From: Leptospira broomii serovar Hurstbridge str. 5399
GTDB taxonomy: Bacteria > Spirochaetota > Leptospiria > Leptospirales > Leptospiraceae
DNA length: 64,000 nt
NCBI RefSeq assembly: GCF_000243715.2
Contig: NZ_AHMO02000011.1
Location: 496,001-560,000, forward strand
Reading direction: 5' to 3'
Shown: piece by piece, positions 1 through 8,853 of the stretch
Numbering within the stretch: position 1 is the stretch's first letter
Layout of the letters: every line of letters begins with the position of its first letter
Program-made: the position numbers and the translations under genes
Notes under the pieces: generated by a model
The model's input: the letters and a program-made list of their open reading frames with translations, nothing else
What the model was told of the DNA's origin: nothing
The model's database searches: none

Positions 1-1
1 T

Positions 2-148
2 CAAAGCGAACCTCCATTAATGCGATTCGCAACCGATATCATGGCCAAAGAATGTACGATTAAGATCGATAAAGCAAAACGCGAATTAGGTTATGCACCG
101 AAAATTTCGGTCGCACAGGGCCTAATCGCGATGAAAGAATTCGGATAA
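2..148 (+). CDS. C-terminal fragment of an NAD(P)-dependent epimerase/dehydratase-like protein (5' end outside window)
   Basis: An open frame enters from the left edge and ends at TAA 146-148, giving 48 residues. The tail contains a run about residues preceding a Tyr that reads like the end of an extended short-chain dehydrogenase: a 'D..K....LGY.P...V..GL' pattern, typical of the last helix of nucleotide-sugar epimerases and 3-beta-hydroxysteroid dehydrogenases. The catalytic part lies outside the window, so substrate and pathway cannot be given. The gene converges on the hydrolase gene at 184 and shares a hairpin with it. The family call rests on a short tail only. Confidence 0.6.
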   Translation, partial: QSEPPLMRFATDIMAKECTIKIDKAKRELGYAPKISVAQGLIAMKEFG

Positions 149-162
149 AATTCTATATTAAA

Positions 163-191
163 AGAAGCGATCGAAACTTTCGATCACTTCT
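163..191. terminator. Hairpin between two convergent genes, probable bidirectional terminator
   Basis: The arms 163-176 and 178-191 are complementary (agaag, one mismatch, gatcgaaa / tttcgatc, one mismatch, cttct). It lies after the stop of the plus-strand gene (148) and over the last codons of the minus-strand gene (stop 184-186). There is no strong T tract on either side, so efficiency is uncertain. Confidence 0.45.
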
Positions 192-1122
192 GGTGATCTC
201 CACCGGCTACAAGAGATTGGTGCCCCGGATGCACTTTAATTCCGGGAAACTTGGCTGCGATTTCCTTAAGAAAGTCCAAACTTTCTCTATTCAGATCCTG
301 ATTCTCGGTATATTCTCCTGGAGTAACGGAATGTTCCCATCCCCAGCGAGTATGGCAGGTATCTCCTGTGAGTAATTGAAGTCCCGAAGTACTCTTCACT
401 ACAAACGCCAAACTTCCGGCGGTATGACCCGGAACCTGTATAACATAAAACGACTGGTCTCCGAAGAAATCCAACACCCTTGCAGAATTTCCATCTCCTT
501 CGGTAAAGGTAAGCTCTTCTAAGGCAGGCGCAGGACCTAAAATCTTATCCGTTGTTCCCTGGATAAAGAGATTCAAAAAATTACGCTTCGAGGCCTCTCT
601 TTTACCGGTATAAATAGGAGTTCCCGCAGGGAAATCAAGAGTTCCCAAAATATGGTCTAAATGAAGATGAGTTAATAGGATTCCCTTGACGGGTTTAGAC
701 TCCTTTTTTAACCATTCGTCGGCTGTAAGATGAATCTTTAAATCGTTGGCATTCATGGCTGACGCAACAAGCGCCGAAATCGGCCATTCTTTAGGATCTT
801 TACGAAAAACATCCGCGATTCCGGTATCGATGATATAGCGACCGAACTTCGGATGATCTATCACGTAAAAATAAATCTGAATCGGCTCCTTTCCGGACTC
901 GAGCTTCGCTTCTTTAACTTTCGGGTCTTTTAAATTAATTAAACCGGATCTTTCCGCCGCCCAATCCGCAGCTAGAACTTTTTGAAAAACGATCGCCCCC
1001 TTTTCTGAAGCAGTACTAGTTTGAAGGGTTCCGGGTTTTCCTCTTGTTACTTGTAAAGCAGTATGGGAAGTAACCGAACAGGATAAAAATAACATTACGC
1101 ATAACAAAGATAAGAATTTCAT
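184..1122 (-). CDS. Metallo-beta-lactamase-fold lipoprotein, AHL-lactonase-like
   Basis: This 312-residue protein has an N-terminal hydrophobic segment ending in a relaxed spirochaete-type lipobox (LFLSC, Cys15), so it is probably a lipoprotein. The metal-binding HLHLDH motif is at residues 152-157, followed by PGHT (His233), GDTCH (Asp254) and HPGH (His298/His301). This order is the dinuclear zinc site of metallo-beta-lactamase-fold hydrolases. The spacing and the THLHLDH core resemble the quorum-quenching N-acyl-homoserine lactonase branch (AiiA/AttM/YtnP type), but many unrelated hydrolases share it, so the substrate is not established. The gene is monocistronic, divergent from the PP2C gene at 1626, and converges on the epimerase fragment. 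The fold is secure and lactonase activity is inference. Confidence 0.8.
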   Translation of the reverse strand: MKFLSLLCVMLFLSCSVTSHTALQVTRGKPGTLQTSTASEKGAIVFQKVLAADWAAERSGLINLKDPKVKEAKLESGKEPIQIYFYVIDHPKFGRYIIDTGIADVFRKDPKEWPISALVASAMNANDLKIHLTADEWLKKESKPVKGILLTHLHLDHILGTLDFPAGTPIYTGKREASKRNFLNLFIQGTTDKILGPAPALEELTFTEGDGNSARVLDFFGDQSFYVIQVPGHTAGSLAFVVKSTSGLQLLTGDTCHTRWGWEHSVTPGEYTENQDLNRESLDFLKEIAAKFPGIKVHPGHQSLVAGGDHQK

Positions 1123-1367
1123 ACGAACAGATTCGACGTACAGTAAAAGAAATCAAGGGATTTTCTGGACCTAATTCGAGGGAATAGTTCTTTGTAACCG
1201 TTAACCGAAGCCGAACTCCGAAACGAAACATTTCTTTTATAGTCTGTCTTTTTTTCAATTATTGAGTCTTGGGCGGCGCACTAATTAGATAAATTACAAA
1301 TTCGCATCGAACCCAATTAAATTAGATTTCCTGAAATTTTTTCGTAGGTTCGGTTTCGGATACATTG

Positions 1368-1410
1368 ATGATCGTTGTGCAGCGCTCCTTCATCGATCAT
1401 TTTTATTTTT
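1368..1410 (+). terminator. Hairpin plus T-rich tract in the 1123-1625 intergenic region, without an upstream plus-strand gene
   Basis: A 7-bp stem (atgatcg 1368-1374 / cgatcat 1394-1400) with a 19-nt loop is followed at once by a T-rich tract (ttttattttttt). This has the form of an intrinsic terminator on the plus strand. No plus-strand CDS ends nearby, so it could close a small RNA or lie in a leader. The rest of 1123-1625 is AT-rich and non-coding apart from the promoter below. Confidence 0.4.
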
Positions 1411-1486
1411 TTGAATCAACGTTTCTCCACCTAATCAATACAAACGTTTTAAATAAAAACATTGTTTTCCATTTATTAATTATTTA

Positions 1487-1514
1487 TTGACGGTGGTATA
1501 TCCTTGATTAGAAT
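1487..1514 (+). promoter_or_regulatory. Sigma-70-like promoter for the PP2C/PilZ-methyltransferase pair
   Basis: TTGACG at 1487-1492 and TAGAAT at 1509-1514 are separated by 16 bp. This would give a leader of about 105 nt before the ATG at 1626. It is the best -35/-10 match in the gap between the divergent genes, but the call is by eye only. Confidence 0.4.
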
Positions 1515-1625
1515 AGCGGAAATTTTGAAACACTTCTCGAGGAGCGCTTTCAAAACGTTAGTCTTGTTATCGACAATAAAAGACAGATCCGAATCATAAC
1601 TCACTTTCTCCGAAGGATTGAACCG

Positions 1626-3476
1626 ATGCTCTCACAGGAACAAAGTTTCCAGAAATTCATTTGGACTCTGGAGAAGAAATGGATTCAGATTGTTTGCGTC
1701 CTCGGCTTTACGCTTGTTCCTATTTTTGGCGGTTTGGATTATTTCATTATTCCTAGAGAATATCTGGATCAGAACTTAACCTACTTTCTGACTCTAAGAG
1801 CCGTCGCAAGCATCATCGTTCTCATACAATTTATTATTCTGAAATATTCCAGCCCGAATCCTTGGAACGCGATTCATGCTTACGTGTTTACTTTTGTAGT
1901 CGGCGGAATCATTTCGCTTATGACAACTCGACTCGGGGGGTTTGAATCTTCCTACTATGCGGGATTAAACCTAGTTTTGATCGCCGTAAATCTATTCTTA
2001 CCCTGGAACGCTCTAAAAGGAAGCTTAAACAGTATGATCATCGTGGTTCAATACGTGATATTGAACCTTATTTTTGACAAAGAATACCAGGTCATTTCGA
2101 TCATTAACAATCTATATTTTATGTTGGGGACGATCATCATTTCGGTTACGATCGCCCACTTTAAATTCACATTAACCAAATCCGAATTCGAGAAGATGGA
2201 TTTAATCAGTAATCTAAAGTCCCAGCAGGACGGGGATTATTTTTTGACTTCCTTAGTCTTGCAGCCTTTGAGTTTAAACTTAGCAAAAAGCGAATCGATT
2301 CATATAGAATTTTATACTAGTCAAAAGAAGAAATTCGTCTTTAAAACATGGAAGCAAGAAATCGGAGGAGATATCTGCGTTTCCAACGTTATTACTCTAA
2401 AGGGAAGAACCTACATCGTCTTTGTGAATGCGGATGCAATGGGAAAATCCCTACAAGGTGCGGGCGGTGCGATCGTTTTCGGCGCAGTTTTCCATGCTAT
2501 GGTGCAAAGAACCAAAATGATGGAGGTCCTACAGAGTCAATATCCGGAAAGATGGCTTAAGAACGCTGTGATCGAACTTCAGAAGACCTTCGAAAGCTTT
2601 GACGGAGCGATGATGATCTCGATGGTCATCGGTCTTGCGGACGAAGAGTTAGGTTTAGTATATTATATCAATGCCGAGCATCCCTTCCCTGTTTTGTACA
2701 GAGACGGAAAAGCGATCTTCTTGGATTCCCAGATGTATTTTAGAAAAGTCGGAATGTTAGAGCTGAAGAGCAAACTTTTCGTCAGCCTCTTCCAAATGGA
2801 ACCGGGTGATTCGATTATCCTAGGTTCGGACGGTAGAGAAGATTTGATGGTATTTGATCCCGGAATTAATTCCAAAACCATGGTGGAAGACGAAAATTTC
2901 TTTTTAGATAAAGTCGAGAAGGGAAAAGGAGAACTGGAAGGGATCGTTTCGGAATTGCAGAACTCCGGAGATATTATCGACGACCTATCTCTTTTAAAAA
3001 TAACTTATCAACCAAAGCATTCCTCCGTCGGAATCGGCAATCAAAATGGAAACGGAAAATCGTCGGAGAATTTTTCATCAACCGACAACGGCCATAGTTC
3101 CGAAAAAACTCTGGATTCCCTGAAACATATCGTGTCGGACAATCTAAAAGACGGAAATCTTTCCAGGGCGATTCAAGCCGCTAAAGAAATCGTTCAGATC
3201 TCACCGATCGAATCGAACTATCTTTATTTTCTCGCAAAAAATCTAAATAAGACTAAAAATTACAAGGACTCCATCGAATACGGGGAGCGATTCAGATATC
3301 GAAACCCGAGTCACGTCAACAATCTGATAGTATTATCTGATTCTTATAGAAGAACCGGAGATACAAAGCGATCGGAACTTTTATTAAGAGACGTCTTTTC
3401 TCACGAACCTGATAATGCTATCGCATTGAATCTTTTAGGAAGGCTAAAAACTCACAATGGAAAAAACGTCGTCTAA
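1626..3476 (+). CDS. Membrane PP2C (SpoIIE/RsbU-like) serine phosphatase with TPR tail
   Basis: The 616-residue protein begins with about six transmembrane helices (residues 20-180), followed by a short linker, a PP2C/SpoIIE phosphatase domain (about 200-460) and a C-terminal TPR-like region (about 500-616). The phosphatase shows EIGGD (245-249), ADAMGKS (269-275), a GSDGR-type metal site (about 400-404) and a terminal DDLSLLKI (452-459). These are the metal-binding motifs of the family. Such proteins usually dephosphorylate anti-sigma-factor antagonists, so a partner-switching role is likely but no partner gene lies nearby. It overlaps the next gene by 20 bp, which suggests co-translation. 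The phosphatase half closely resembles the 1055-residue protein at 28469. Confidence 0.9.
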   Translation: MLSQEQSFQKFIWTLEKKWIQIVCVLGFTLVPIFGGLDYFIIPREYLDQNLTYFLTLRAVASIIVLIQFIILKYSSPNPWNAIHAYVFTFVVGGIISLMTTRLGGFESSYYAGLNLVLIAVNLFLPWNALKGSLNSMIIVVQYVILNLIFDKEYQVISIINNLYFMLGTIIISVTIAHFKFTLTKSEFEKMDLISNLKSQQDGDYFLTSLVLQPLSLNLAKSESIHIEFYTSQKKKFVFKTWKQEIGGDICVSNVITLKGRTYIVFVNADAMGKSLQGAGGAIVFGAVFHAMVQRTKMMEVLQSQYPERWLKNAVIELQKTFESFDGAMMISMVIGLADEELGLVYYINAEHPFPVLYRDGKAIFLDSQMYFRKVGMLELKSKLFVSLFQMEPGDSIILGSDGREDLMVFDPGINSKTMVEDENFFLDKVEKGKGELEGIVSELQNSGDIIDDLSLLKITYQPKHSSVGIGNQNGNGKSSENFSSTDNGHSSEKTLDSLKHIVSDNLKDGNLSRAIQAAKEIVQISPIESNYLYFLAKNLNKTKNYKDSIEYGERFRYRNPSHVNNLIVLSDSYRRTGDTKRSELLLRDVFSHEPDNAIALNLLGRLKTHNGKNVV

Positions 3477-4920
3477 CCAAATAGCAGAAGCGATTGAAAA
3501 ACAACTTCCTAAAGAAGAGGTCTTTACTCCGGCTTATCGTTGTCAGTATAAAATACATTCCTTAAACGGAAGCGAATGTACGATCGAATCGTTTCTAAAA
3601 GATATATCCAAACACGGCACTCGAATCTATAACCCGGAATCCTTGCCCGGAGAAGAGAGAGTCGGTTCGGCCCTCGAAATGAGCATCTATACCGACGTCC
3701 TGCAGTATAGCAGAAAACTAAGCGGAGTGATTCGGTGGGAGAAACGTACGGACACGGGATGGGAATACGGAGTACAATTCGACGAGCCAATCCATTTGGA
3801 ATTATTTCGTTCCGTTCATGATTCCCTTTTAGGAATCAAAAATAAAGTGGAATCGAACGAACCCAAAACTCCGCATAACGGATCGCTTTCCATCGTATTT
3901 CAGGCAAAGGAAAAAATTCAGTCTATACTGCCTCTTCTTACTCAAATGGAATCCAGCCTAAACGAATATGAATTTGCGGTCGGATACAACTTAAAGGAGG
4001 AAATCTATAAAGCCACTTATATGCTATTGACTCCGATTTACGAATTTCTAAAGATAAAGTCGAACGAATTGTACCATGAGCTTCCGCCTAACGAGATCCA
4101 ATATAATTTCCAATATATTCGCCAGGAATTAAAAGACTTTTTATTTTTGGATCCTTTCGTGAAACGAGCTACGCTTAAACCGCTCGGTTATGCGGGAGAC
4201 TTTGAGATGATGGATGCAATCTATAGAAATACCAGCGAGGGTACGAACTTACTAGGGAAAAGCTTACATAGGTGTACTCTAAATCTCAAATCGGCGCAAG
4301 CGGTCTTTCATAGACAAAACTTCTTTTATAGGACGATTCTTGACAGATTAAAGAAAACCGACGGAAGAATTTTCGTTTTATCGGTAGCCTGTGGTCCCGC
4401 CCGTGAAGTCGTAACCCTCGTCCGAAACGCGGATCAATCCCTACTTGACAAGCTTAGTATTTATCTACTCGATCAGGATCCGAGGGCCATAACCGAAGCA
4501 AAACACGGAATTAGAATCGCGCTACTCAGAAGTAAGAAGCAATTGGACTTCCATTGTTTAAACGTCGAAATCGCGAGATTCTCCGCTAATCCGAGAAAAT
4601 ACGTTTCCAACTCGGAAGTGGATTTGATTTATTCGGCAGGATTATTCGATTATATTAAAACTAGAACCGCTCAAAAAATCTGTTCTCACTTATACTCTCT
4701 CTTGAACCCGACCGGAGAAATTTTCTTAGGGAATTTTTCCGCCGACTCGGATGAAATCGGAATCATGGAAGTGATGGATTGGAGCCTAATATACAGAACG
4801 GATGAGGAGCTGCTTAGTTTTGCGGATACGATCTCAGGTCCAAAAACCCTAGGAGTAATCGACGACACTCTTCCCCAAAAATTCTTTTACCTTACGAAAA
4901 GTTCTCCGAGCGAAAATTGA
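3457..4920 (+). CDS. PilZ domain fused to a SAM-dependent methyltransferase (PhcB-like)
   Basis: The N-terminal part (about residues 20-118) looks like a PilZ c-di-GMP-binding domain. It has DISKHG (49-54) matching the [D/N]xSxxG motif, with RCQYK (28-32) in place of the usual RxxxR, so the second Arg is Lys. After a helical linker (140-230) comes a KPLGYAGDFEMM box (241-252), then a class I methyltransferase with motif I around VLSVACGPARE (307-317) and an acidic motif II around LLDQDPRA (337-344). The KPxGYAGD box recalls proteins annotated as extracellular-factor 3-hydroxypalmitate methyl ester biosynthesis (PhcB). The start lies inside the PP2C gene. The domains are clear; the methyl acceptor and c-di-GMP control are inference. 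Confidence 0.75.
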   Translation: MEKTSSNQIAEAIEKQLPKEEVFTPAYRCQYKIHSLNGSECTIESFLKDISKHGTRIYNPESLPGEERVGSALEMSIYTDVLQYSRKLSGVIRWEKRTDTGWEYGVQFDEPIHLELFRSVHDSLLGIKNKVESNEPKTPHNGSLSIVFQAKEKIQSILPLLTQMESSLNEYEFAVGYNLKEEIYKATYMLLTPIYEFLKIKSNELYHELPPNEIQYNFQYIRQELKDFLFLDPFVKRATLKPLGYAGDFEMMDAIYRNTSEGTNLLGKSLHRCTLNLKSAQAVFHRQNFFYRTILDRLKKTDGRIFVLSVACGPAREVVTLVRNADQSLLDKLSIYLLDQDPRAITEAKHGIRIALLRSKKQLDFHCLNVEIARFSANPRKYVSNSEVDLIYSAGLFDYIKTRTAQKICSHLYSLLNPTGEIFLGNFSADSDEIGIMEVMDWSLIYRTDEELLSFADTISGPKTLGVIDDTLPQKFFYLTKSSPSEN

Positions 4921-4992
4921 GATTACTTGAATTTTAAAAGAATCGCATCGGAAGACTAAAATTTGCCTCCCGACGCGAAGTTCGAAATTATC

Positions 4993-5544
4993 TTATTTTC
5001 TTCCGTATTTAGCGGTTAGTTTTCCATCGGCTAACTTCATCGAATTTATATAGAATCCGACTAAGGCGCCGGAGGCGTCTTGGTCTAGCGGAATCTTATC
5101 TTTCAAAGCGATTACTCTGAAAATATATTTGTGAGGTTTGTCTCCGGCAGGAGGACAAGGACCTCCGTATCCTGGCTTTCCGAAATCGGTACGACTTTGG
5201 ATTGCACCTTTCGGCAGAGTTCCTCTTTCATTTCCCGCCTTTGATTCAAGGCTCGTCACATCGGCAGGAATATTGAAGATTACCCAATGCCACCAACCGC
5301 TTCCGGTAGGTGCATCCGGATCATAGACGGTTACGGCAAAGAATTTGGTGTCTTTAGGCGCACCAGTCCATTGGAGATCCGGTGAAACGTTGTCTCCGGA
5401 GCAACCGAATCCATTAAAAACTTGAGCGTTTGTTATGACTCCGCCTTCTTTAATGGAACTACTGCTAACTTTCAAATCGGCGGCAAACGCGGAACTCGCG
5501 GAAAGCGCAAAAAGTAGTGCTGCCACCTTAATATTGAATCGCAT
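4993..5544 (-). CDS. Secreted YbhB/YbcL-type PEBP (Raf kinase inhibitor-like) protein
   Basis: From the ATG at 5544, which has a GGGAGG ribosome site 8 nt upstream, the product is 183 residues with a clear signal peptide (hydrophobic core then SSAFA-A cleavage site). The mature part carries the PEBP hallmarks: a [17 protein letters not shown] block, followed by a Y.GP.PP.GD.PH.Y block forming the ligand pocket. Bacterial members are small periplasmic proteins with poorly known function, some suggested to bind phosphorylated or lipid ligands. A farther upstream in-frame start exists but lacks a ribosome site. The gene is monocistronic, next to an AraC regulator on the same strand. Confidence 0.88.
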   Translation of the reverse strand: MRFNIKVAALLFALSASSAFAADLKVSSSSIKEGGVITNAQVFNGFGCSGDNVSPDLQWTGAPKDTKFFAVTVYDPDAPTGSGWWHWVIFNIPADVTSLESKAGNERGTLPKGAIQSRTDFGKPGYGGPCPPAGDKPHKYIFRVIALKDKIPLDQDASGALVGFYINSMKLADGKLTAKYGRK

Positions 5545-5635
5545 GATAAAAACCTCCCAGTTCTTAACGCAATCCAAAGCGTAGAGTTAACTTAAAACTT
5601 GGCATTCCAATTTTCTTTGAAAACCGCCGGAGCTG

Positions 5636-6472
5636 TCAAACTCGATCAAAGGCTGTGCCGATCCGCTCATTCTGCACTATACTTCTCCGAAAATCGGCGG
5701 GAGAATGACCGAACCTCTCCCTAAATCGAACCGCAAAGCGAGACGGAGATTCGTATCCGACTTCCTTGGCGATCTCACCTATCGATAAATCCGTCGATTG
5801 CAATAATGACAAGGCGCGAGACATTCGCACGTCTATTAACAATTCGGAAAAAGATACGCTCTCCGACGCCAGCTTTCTACGTAAAGTCGCCTCGCTGATC
5901 TTCATTTGATTCGCGATATTCGCGGCTGACCAATCGTTTGCAGGATCGGAATTAAGCACTGATCTTACTTTGTGGGCTAACTTGGTATGTGAGGAAATTT
6001 GAAATCGTTTTCCGTATTCGCCTAACCAAAGTAAGACTTCGCTTACTCGATGAGCGGCAATGCCTGAAGGAATACTTCGACTGGTTGTTATGGATTCGAT
6101 CGCGAGTTCGAAGGCTTCTAAAAATCCCGATTTTAGGGACGTCATTGTAAACGCTATTTCAATCGGCGTGAAAGAATATTGCATTTCACTGAATTGCTTA
6201 ATTATATCCGGATGAAACGCCAACCATGAAGCTTCGAATTCTCCGTTCTCGGGTGCATTGACGACGTCGAAAGACTGTCCCCCTGCTATGGCAACGGCTT
6301 CCCCTTCCCTTACTATATATTCAACGCCCTCTCGCCGCATTATTTTTGTTCCTTTCTTAACGAAAACGAGAGTCGGCAACTCCGTTACCACCCTTGAAAG
6401 GTATAATTCGAATTTCTGCCTAACGGAGGCAGTGATCCCGACACCGTCGCGCGAAGTTATCGTTCGTTTCAT
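5636..6472 (-). CDS. AraC-family transcriptional regulator
   Basis: This 278-residue protein has a cupin-like N-terminal sensing half (about 1-150) and a C-terminal double helix-turn-helix (about 175-270). The second helix pair is seen in the IGEIAKEVGYESPSRFAVRF block followed by FGHSPADFR, the standard AraC signature. The start has a GGAGG five nt upstream. It is transcribed away from the crotonase gene at 6855 across a 382-bp gap, so control of that gene is plausible. No effector can be named. The PEBP gene lies just downstream on the same strand. Confidence 0.88.
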   Translation of the reverse strand: MKRTITSRDGVGITASVRQKFELYLSRVVTELPTLVFVKKGTKIMRREGVEYIVREGEAVAIAGGQSFDVVNAPENGEFEASWLAFHPDIIKQFSEMQYSFTPIEIAFTMTSLKSGFLEAFELAIESITTSRSIPSGIAAHRVSEVLLWLGEYGKRFQISSHTKLAHKVRSVLNSDPANDWSAANIANQMKISEATLRRKLASESVSFSELLIDVRMSRALSLLQSTDLSIGEIAKEVGYESPSRFAVRFRERFGHSPADFRRSIVQNERIGTAFDRV

Positions 6473-6854
6473 TCGTTCCTCCGAAAAGCACCCGCTAGCA
6501 AAATTCGGAGCTCATTTATATCGCTTATAAAATAAGACTCGGGGAATCGACGAGCGTAAGACACAAAAACTTTGTAGCATAGAATCTCGGACCTGCATCG
6601 AAATTTTTTGTTCTTCTCCGATAAAATTCGATCACACGGAACGAACGGTTCGAAGTCGAATATGAATAGAATCAAATGAGTCATAAATTCACTCGGGTTT
6701 AGATGAAATCCGAATAGAACGACGTTCGCTAAGAAATTCGGGAAAACTATTTAACCGTTTAAGATTCTTTTCTTCTTTTCCAAACATTCGGTAAGTATAT
6801 CGTTAGGCGCGAATCAAAAACTTACTTTCCAAAACTTTGTCATGGAGAATTTCA
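6473..6854. other. Intergenic region between divergent AraC regulator and crotonase genes
   Basis: No coding frame with a ribosome site and sensible composition is seen. It probably holds the divergent promoters of the two flanking genes. I could not pick out a convincing operator by eye. Confidence 0.4.
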
Positions 6855-7661
6855 ATGAGTCAGCAAACCGTTCTTACACATGTTCTTCCCGTAAAAAATG
6901 GAAACATTTTCGAAATTATCATCAATCGTCCGGAGGTCCATAATTGCGTAAACGGGGAAACTGCAGAACTTCTTCTCGCCGCATGGAAACGGTTCCGAGA
7001 CGATACCGATCTAACGGTAGCAATCCTGCGAGGAAACGGCGAAAAATCGTTTTGTGCCGGCGCAGATCTGAACGCCTTGGAAACTCTTATGGATATCAAC
7101 GGAACAAACGATGAAATTCGGCATTGGGTAAAAAATTCGACGGGTCCGATGGGCGGCTCTAGAGTCGTGCAACGAAAACCGGTCATAACGGTTTCACAAG
7201 GCTATACATATGCCGGCGGGCTCGAATTATTTTGCCATGGACATATCCGAATTGCGGAAAAGCAGGCAATGTTTTCCGTAGCGTGCCGACGTTGGGGGGT
7301 TCCCCTTGCAGACGGCGGAACGGTTTATCTCCCCTGGTTAATAGGGCCTGGATCCGCTTTGCCTTTAATTATTACCGGCCAACGAATTCGAGCGGAAAGA
7401 GCGCAGGCAATCGGGCTTGTATGGGAAATTGTTCCCAAGGGGAAAGGAATCGAAAGAGCAAGACGCTACGCCGAACAAATTTGCTCCGTTCCTAGAGACG
7501 CGTTAATGGCGGATTTATCCTCCGCAATAGACGGATATGGACGGCCGATAGAGGAAGCTTTGGAAATAGAGGCGAGAGGTATTTATCCTGTGGTAACGAG
7601 CGATTCATTCCGCGAGGGTGTTTCTAACTTTCAAAAGGGGGAACGTTTTTGGTTTCGATAA
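6855..7661 (+). CDS. Enoyl-CoA hydratase/isomerase (crotonase) family protein
   Basis: From the ATG at 6855, with GGAG seven nt upstream, the product is 268 residues. It has the crotonase core: SFCAGADL (first oxyanion-hole segment) and YAGGLELFCHG (second segment, with the Glu equivalent to rat ECH Glu144). At the position where hydratases carry the second Glu (the PEI of the QPEI loop) this protein reads about VACRR, so that catalytic Glu seems absent. A classical hydratase is therefore doubtful; an isomerase, hydrolase or other crotonase reaction is as likely. It stands alone, divergent from an AraC regulator that may control it. An upstream in-frame TTG (6837) lacks comparable support. 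Confidence 0.85.
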   Translation: MSQQTVLTHVLPVKNGNIFEIIINRPEVHNCVNGETAELLLAAWKRFRDDTDLTVAILRGNGEKSFCAGADLNALETLMDINGTNDEIRHWVKNSTGPMGGSRVVQRKPVITVSQGYTYAGGLELFCHGHIRIAEKQAMFSVACRRWGVPLADGGTVYLPWLIGPGSALPLIITGQRIRAERAQAIGLVWEIVPKGKGIERARRYAEQICSVPRDALMADLSSAIDGYGRPIEEALEIEARGIYPVVTSDSFREGVSNFQKGERFWFR

Positions 7662-7744
7662 TCGACCTGGATATGATTTTAAGATCCGAGTAAATCATAA
7701 GAGAACGAAAGAAGCATACGATTTAGGAAAAGAAGAAGACGACA

Positions 7745-8401
7745 ATGCATAAACAAGTATTGGATTTCTTAAAGAATCTATCCAAGAATAATAATAGGGA
7801 TTGGTTCAAGAAAAATGAAATAATTTATCGCTCCTCATTAAACGAATTTTATGAATTTGTGGAAGATCTGATTCTTGGAATACAAACTTTCGATCCGAGT
7901 ATCCGAAATCGAAGCGCGAAAGAATGCGTGTTCCGAATCTATAAGGATGTAAGATTTTCGAAGGACAAATCGCCCTATAAAACCAATTTCGGAGCCTGGA
8001 TCGGTACTGCAGGTAAAAAGGAAGCTTCGGCGGGTTATTATATTCACGTAGCTCCGGGAGAGTCGATGGTCGCCGGAGGACTATATCTCCCGCCCTCTCC
8101 GGCATTACTTTCCGTTCGAAACGCAATCGCATCGGATTCAAAGGAGCTCCGAAGTATAATCGGAGCAAAGAGTTTTAAAAATCAATTTAAGGAACTTGAA
8201 GGGGAACGATTAAACTCCGCCCCGAAAGGATTTTCGAAAGATCACCCCGATATCGATTTACTCCGCTTGAAAAGCTTCATCGCGATCCGCAAATTCAGCG
8301 ATAAAGAAGTGTTAGACGACCATTTCGTTAAACTTTGCCTAAAATCTTTCGAACAAATGCTTCCACTCAATCGATTTTTAAACAAAGCCATAAAACTCTG
8401 A
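7745..8401 (+). CDS. DUF2461 (TIGR02453) family protein
   Basis: The 218-residue product matches the DUF2461 family throughout. It opens with FLKNL..NN.RDWF, continues with FRIYKDVRFSKDKSPYKTNF, and then G.YIH..PGES.VAGGLY.PP, the three most conserved blocks. Length is typical. No biochemical function is established for the family. The gene is cytoplasmic by composition and has an A/G-rich ribosome site upstream. It follows the crotonase gene by 83 bp, so co-transcription is possible but there is no functional link. Confidence 0.88.
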   Translation: MHKQVLDFLKNLSKNNNRDWFKKNEIIYRSSLNEFYEFVEDLILGIQTFDPSIRNRSAKECVFRIYKDVRFSKDKSPYKTNFGAWIGTAGKKEASAGYYIHVAPGESMVAGGLYLPPSPALLSVRNAIASDSKELRSIIGAKSFKNQFKELEGERLNSAPKGFSKDHPDIDLLRLKSFIAIRKFSDKEVLDDHFVKLCLKSFEQMLPLNRFLNKAIKL

Positions 8402-8413
8402 CCGAAATACGGC

Positions 8414-8458
8414 CTGTTCCGAGTAAGATATCCGCTTTTTGGAATCATATCGGAACAG
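8414..8458. terminator. Long hairpin between convergent genes
   Basis: The 9-bp arms ctgttccga (8414-8422) and tcggaacag (8450-8458) are perfectly complementary around a 27-nt loop. The hairpin sits in the 74-bp gap between two converging genes, where a shared terminator would be expected. No strong T tract follows, so it is only a candidate. Confidence 0.35.
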
Positions 8459-8475
8459 CCGCTTCAAAACGGTAT

Positions 8476-8853
8476 TCAGATCTTCAAATGGTGATCGTGA
8501 TAGTATTCCTTGGCAGACTTAATGATCTCCGGAGCGGTCGGATGGTCCATCGTAACGACTCCGACTACTTTCTTTGCCAGTTCGGGCATATGCGTCTCTA
8601 AATACGATTTGAAATGATTTTTTGCCATACCGGGTCCGGCAATAAGCAGATCGCTCGCCGTTCCTAGCTTTTGCGAAACCTCATGGAAGAAATGCTTTAT
8701 TTCCTCGTTATGAATTTGATCAATTCTATCCAAATGATTATCATGATGTTTCGGCTTAATCCTATCTAAGTCGGTATTCATTTCAAACGAATCTTTCGTA
8801 AAAACGAATCCTTTTGCCTGTTCTGAATCTATCCAAAGAATTGAATGTTGCAT
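8476..8853 (-). CDS. Small eRF1 domain-3-like (baeRF-type) protein
   Basis: Starting at the ATG at 8853 (GGGGAGA a few nt upstream) the product is 125 residues. The C-terminal half has LLIAGPGMAKNHF, then VVGVVTMDHPT and a final KEYY segment. This resembles the third domain of archaeo-eukaryotic release factors and the bacterial baeRF proteins, where a 'G.G..K..F' loop precedes a beta strand. The His-rich middle (HHDNHLDRI, HNEEIKHFFHE) is odd. Family members are suspected to act on ribosomes or stress responses, but no role is proven here. It is divergent from the glycosyltransferase gene. The assignment is from memory of the pattern. Confidence 0.6.
   Translation of the reverse strand: MQHSILWIDSEQAKGFVFTKDSFEMNTDLDRIKPKHHDNHLDRIDQIHNEEIKHFFHEVSQKLGTASDLLIAGPGMAKNHFKSYLETHMPELAKKVVGVVTMDHPTAPEIIKSAKEYYHDHHLKI

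Noticed and set aside
6469..6684. 71-codon minus-strand frame in the AraC/crotonase gap
   Set aside because: No ribosome site or start support, odd composition; intergenic.
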